DNA of 7,542 nucleotides from contig CACZHN010000121.1 in assembly GCA_902780985.1 (NCBI GenBank), forward strand, positions 1 to 7,542, written 5' to 3'. The number at the start of each line of letters is the position of its first letter. Position 1 is the stretch's first letter. Below are positions 5,178 to 7,542 of the stretch, in pieces. Source of the stretch: an uncultured Lachnospiraceae bacterium (lineage in GTDB: Bacteria; Bacillota_A; Clostridia; Lachnospirales; Lachnospiraceae). A program made the translations under genes and the position numbers. The notes below the pieces were generated by a model. It had not been told where the DNA came from, did no database searches, and saw only the letters and a program-made list of their open reading frames with translations.

Positions 5178-6475
5178 AGATACATCTGCTCCATATTCTT
5201 TATATCTTTCAGAAATTTACTTCTCATTCTTCCGTTCTCGGAAGTTTCGTTCATGTCATTATCGAGATTTATAAATCTTATATCTATTATTCTGCCGATA
5301 AATGTCCTGAGCCACGGAAACATTTCCACCGGATCGAATACGATCTTCTCATAGACGAACACATTATCATCTAATCTCGTAACGCTTCCGCCCTTTCCTT
5401 CTCTTTCAAGTCTGCTAAGTATAAATTCCTCATACTTCTCATCCACCGTCAGGGTAAGCTTAACCTTGGTCTTTGATCCCGAGAAGGATACGCCCCAGAC
5501 ATAATCCAGATTTCTTTCAAGAGCGTCATGGATATCCCCACACTCCGTCTCACAGCCTTCCGTCACCTTCTTGATCTGGTCCAGACGGAGACATACAAAT
5601 CTGAATCGGTTATCTTTATCATCTTTACTCTTAAGCTGCTGACGCATAGCGACATATCTTCTGCCGGTCCTGATGCTTACCAGGATCTTGAGAGGTAAGC
5701 CTGTCAGAAGCTGCACATTTTCATTGCGGTTATTCTGTATCTCAACCTCAACATTACGGGATTCCTTCATGGCGGAAAGAAGCTGATAGAGGATCTCATC
5801 CTCCAGAGTAAATACCGGAAAGCTGTGCTTTACACGGAAAGTCTCGTTCACCTCACCGGCTGTCTCAAGTACGGTACTTCCCACATAGCCGAAGGGAATC
5901 TCCAGCTGCATTAGGGATACGGCCTCTTTCAAGCCTTCACTTTCCGTATCTTCATCCGGCAGCTCCTCGTAAGTCAGGCCTCTTCCGTAGAGCACGTTCT
6001 TTCCCTGCTTCTCGGTTATGATCAGTCCTTCCTTCACATACTCGTTAAGCTTTCTTCTGACCATCTGGGTATCCACTGCCAGCGCATAATCGGAAGAGAG
6101 GATATCCGCGATCTCATTTGCACTGAGCCTCTCATCCCTGTCGCTCAGGATATCGAAGAGAGCAAAGTGCAATGTAATATCGTTATCCGTAAAACTCTTT
6201 GTCTTCCACACCGCAAAAAGAGGATTTTCATCCAGAAGATTGCTGTCCATCATAAGGGAAATGTTTTTAACCCGGGTCCTTCCTGCTTCCGCAGTCTCTT
6301 CCTCAACATACTTTCCCAACCAGCTGGTTATCCTGCGGCGTTCATCGTCGTAGGTTCTGGCACTCTTCTTATCGGATGTAAAATCCTGTCTGCTTTTAAA
6401 ACCGTATACGAAAAAGTCCCGAACATAGTCGCGACTTTTTCCGAAATTTTTAATTAGTTCCTGAAATTCCGACAT
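5174..6475 (-). CDS. WYL-domain transcriptional regulator (WYL-1)
   Basis: A 433-residue cytoplasmic protein read as a WYL-family regulator. Residues about 95-165 look like a winged helix-turn-helix (FALFDILSDRDERLSANEIADIL, a recognition-helix candidate near TQMVRRKLNEYVKEG, then a wing with VLYGRG). Residues about 225-305 fit the Sm-like WYL fold, with PLKILVSIRTGRRYVAMR at the diagnostic segment, where the name-giving residues are divergent. Residues about 335-425 fit the C-terminal extension (WCX) with strands, helices and a final FINLDND stretch. The first about 90 residues are charged and unassigned. The start ATG has AGGG 8 nt upstream. The stop overlaps the next WYL gene by 4 nt (ATGA), implying translational coupling and a possible heterodimer, as for the PafB/PafC pair. 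WYL domains bind regulatory ligands or nucleic acid. By position the likely role is sensing RNA damage and controlling this operon, which is inference. Confidence 0.8.
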   Translation of the reverse strand: MSEFQELIKNFGKSRDYVRDFFVYGFKSRQDFTSDKKSARTYDDERRRITSWLGKYVEEETAEAGRTRVKNISLMMDSNLLDENPLFAVWKTKSFTDNDITLHFALFDILSDRDERLSANEIADILSSDYALAVDTQMVRRKLNEYVKEGLIITEKQGKNVLYGRGLTYEELPDEDTESEGLKEAVSLMQLEIPFGYVGSTVLETAGEVNETFRVKHSFPVFTLEDEILYQLLSAMKESRNVEVEIQNNRNENVQLLTGLPLKILVSIRTGRRYVAMRQQLKSKDDKDNRFRFVCLRLDQIKKVTEGCETECGDIHDALERNLDYVWGVSFSGSKTKVKLTLTVDEKYEEFILSRLEREGKGGSVTRLDDNVFVYEKIVFDPVEMFPWLRTFIGRIIDIRFINLDNDMNETSENGRMRSKFLKDIKNMEQMYL

Positions 6476-6484
6476 AGCGTCATC

Positions 6485-6504
6485 CCTGTTAGAGTTCCGA
6501 CAGG
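6485..6504 (-). promoter_or_regulatory. Small hairpin over the WYL-1 ribosome binding site
   Basis: In the 35-nt gap after rtcB the transcript can pair CCUGU with ACAGG around a 10-nt loop. The 3' strand contains most of the AGGG (6484-6487) that lies 8 nt before the ATG at 6475. Five pairs are weak, so a real effect on translation is only a possibility. Confidence 0.25.
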
Positions 6505-6510
6505 TCCGGC

Positions 6511-7542
6511 TTATCCTTTCAGAACTCCTACCGTCTTCAGTCTTCTTACCGCGGTAACAAGATCCTTCTGGTTCTCCATTACCACATCAATATCCTTGTA
6601 AGCAAATCTGCACTCTTCCGCCACATCGTTCTTGCTTGCCTTTCCGAGAACAACGTCCTGCGCCTTAAGGTCCAGCATTACCTGCTCTACCGTAAAGGCA
6701 GCCTTCGCACCGGTTCTGGAATAGCATCTTCCCGCTCCGTGTGATGAAGAACAGAAGCTGTCCGGGTTGCCCTTTCCCTCAACCACATAGCTGTAGGAAC
6801 CCATAGCTCCCGGGATAACTGCCATATCGCCGACTCTCGCACGGTTAGCACCCTTTCTGTGAACCCATACATTTTCACCGAAATGGTTCTCTATTACCGC
6901 GTAGTTATGATGACAGTTGATCTGCTCACCGAATATAACTTCCTTGTCTGTGTACTTCTCTACAAGTACTTTAAATATCTCGGATGCCTTATCCATCATA
7001 GCCTTTCTGTTTTCAAAGGCATAGTCCATGGCAAGGTTCATCCAGTTTATATACTGCTTACCTTCCGCGCTGTCCACCGGAAGAAACGCGAGTCTCCACT
7101 CGGACGGAACAACACTGTAATACTTCTCATTCAACTCAAGCGCCTTTTTGTGGAAGTAATCGCATATAGCCTTACCCAAATGTCGGCTTCCGGAATGGAT
7201 CATCAGGCAGAGGTAACCGTCGTCATCAACCTGAAGCTCAAGGAAATGATTTCCTCCTCCCAGGGTTCCAACCTGGTAATATCCGTCCTCTATAAGAGGA
7301 ATAAGCTCATCATTCGCCTCGTACTTATCCCATTCCTCTTTTGCTCTGTCGAGAACCGGGCTCTCCTGCATATCCTTATGTCTTGCGGTATTCACCGGAA
7401 TGCTTCTCATAAAACCGCTGATGATATTCTGAACCAGACTTCCGCTTCCTGTCCGGATATCCTTGATATCCTCCAGCTTTATATTTGTATCTACAAAGTT
7501 CATGCCGCAGCCTATATCCACACCTACCGCATTCGGGATGAT
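6511..7542 (-). CDS. rtcB: RNA-splicing ligase RtcB, 5' part missing at window edge
   Basis: RtcB joins RNA 2',3'-cyclic phosphate or 3'-phosphate ends to 5'-OH ends using GTP and Mn2+, in tRNA splicing or repair of cleaved RNA. The frame is open to the right edge, so the true start lies outside; 343 residues are visible and about 65 N-terminal ones are missing by comparison with the roughly 408-residue E. coli enzyme. A GTG at 7521 falls inside the conserved VDIGCGM motif and is not the start. All active-site motifs seen are intact: D9 and C12 in VDIGCGM, H99 in GGGNHF, H116 in HSGSRH, H212 in NCHHNY, and the guanylylated histidine H268 in SSHGAGR. The spacings from H99 onward equal those of E. 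coli H168, H185, H281 and H337. The protein ends in the typical -KG. It is first in the visible operon, 35 nt before the first WYL gene. No archease or RtcA gene is visible. Confidence 0.97.
   Translation of the reverse strand: MIPNAVGVDIGCGMNFVDTNIKLEDIKDIRTGSGSLVQNIISGFMRSIPVNTARHKDMQESPVLDRAKEEWDKYEANDELIPLIEDGYYQVGTLGGGNHFLELQVDDDGYLCLMIHSGSRHLGKAICDYFHKKALELNEKYYSVVPSEWRLAFLPVDSAEGKQYINWMNLAMDYAFENRKAMMDKASEIFKVLVEKYTDKEVIFGEQINCHHNYAVIENHFGENVWVHRKGANRARVGDMAVIPGAMGSYSYVVEGKGNPDSFCSSSHGAGRCYSRTGAKAAFTVEQVMLDLKAQDVVLGKASKNDVAEECRFAYKDIDVVMENQKDLVTAVRRLKTVGVLKG

Noticed and set aside
1..7542. CRISPR array, insertion sequence or attachment site
   Set aside because: No regularly spaced repeats, transposase-like frame or terminal inverted repeats were seen in the window.

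Overview
The window is a compact, minus-strand-coded stretch of a Gram-positive genome. The AGGAGG ribosome site, moderate GC with AT-rich spacers, rho-independent terminator and gene content fit a Clostridia member, perhaps Lachnospiraceae. That placement is inference from style and was not tested by a database search.

Reading in the direction of transcription (right to left), the first unit is an RNA-repair operon. It contains rtcB (3'-phosphate/5'-OH RNA ligase, whose start lies beyond the right edge) and two WYL-domain regulators joined by a 4-nt ATGA overlap. A 232-nt non-coding gap follows, then a Ro60-like protein (helical TROVE/DUF2828-type region plus a vWA domain with an intact MIDAS), a possible 24-codon hydrophobic microprotein, and a strong intrinsic terminator at 2308-2358.

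The gap between the second WYL gene and the Ro-like gene is the most interesting part. It encodes, on the same strand, a tRNA mimic with a 7-bp acceptor stem, a D-arm with GG in the loop, and a T-arm with loop UUCGAGU. The anticodon region is replaced by a long insert, no CCA is encoded, and the module is enclosed by a further stem made from the RNA ends. This is the layout expected of a bacterial Y RNA (YrlA-like), the RNA partner of Ro proteins. A second, smaller element with another T-arm lookalike sits directly in front of the Ro-like start codon. A possible promoter for the RNAs lies over the stop codon of the second WYL gene.

Together the parts suggest a damage-response module. The WYL pair would sense a signal (perhaps RNA ends or fragments) and control the operon, RtcB would reseal broken RNA, and the Ro-like ring with its Y-like RNAs would handle structured or misfolded RNA. 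Salmonella has a comparable rsr-yrlA-yrlB-rtcBA arrangement, but under RtcR. Here WYL proteins occupy the regulator position, and neither RtcA nor archease is visible in the window.

The left part (95-2188) is a separate gene with its own ribosome site. It encodes a membrane acyltransferase (AT3 family) fused to an alpha/beta-hydrolase-fold domain whose catalytic serine and histidine positions appear replaced. The last 94 bases hold a 12-nt repeat and an in-frame continuation after the stop codon.
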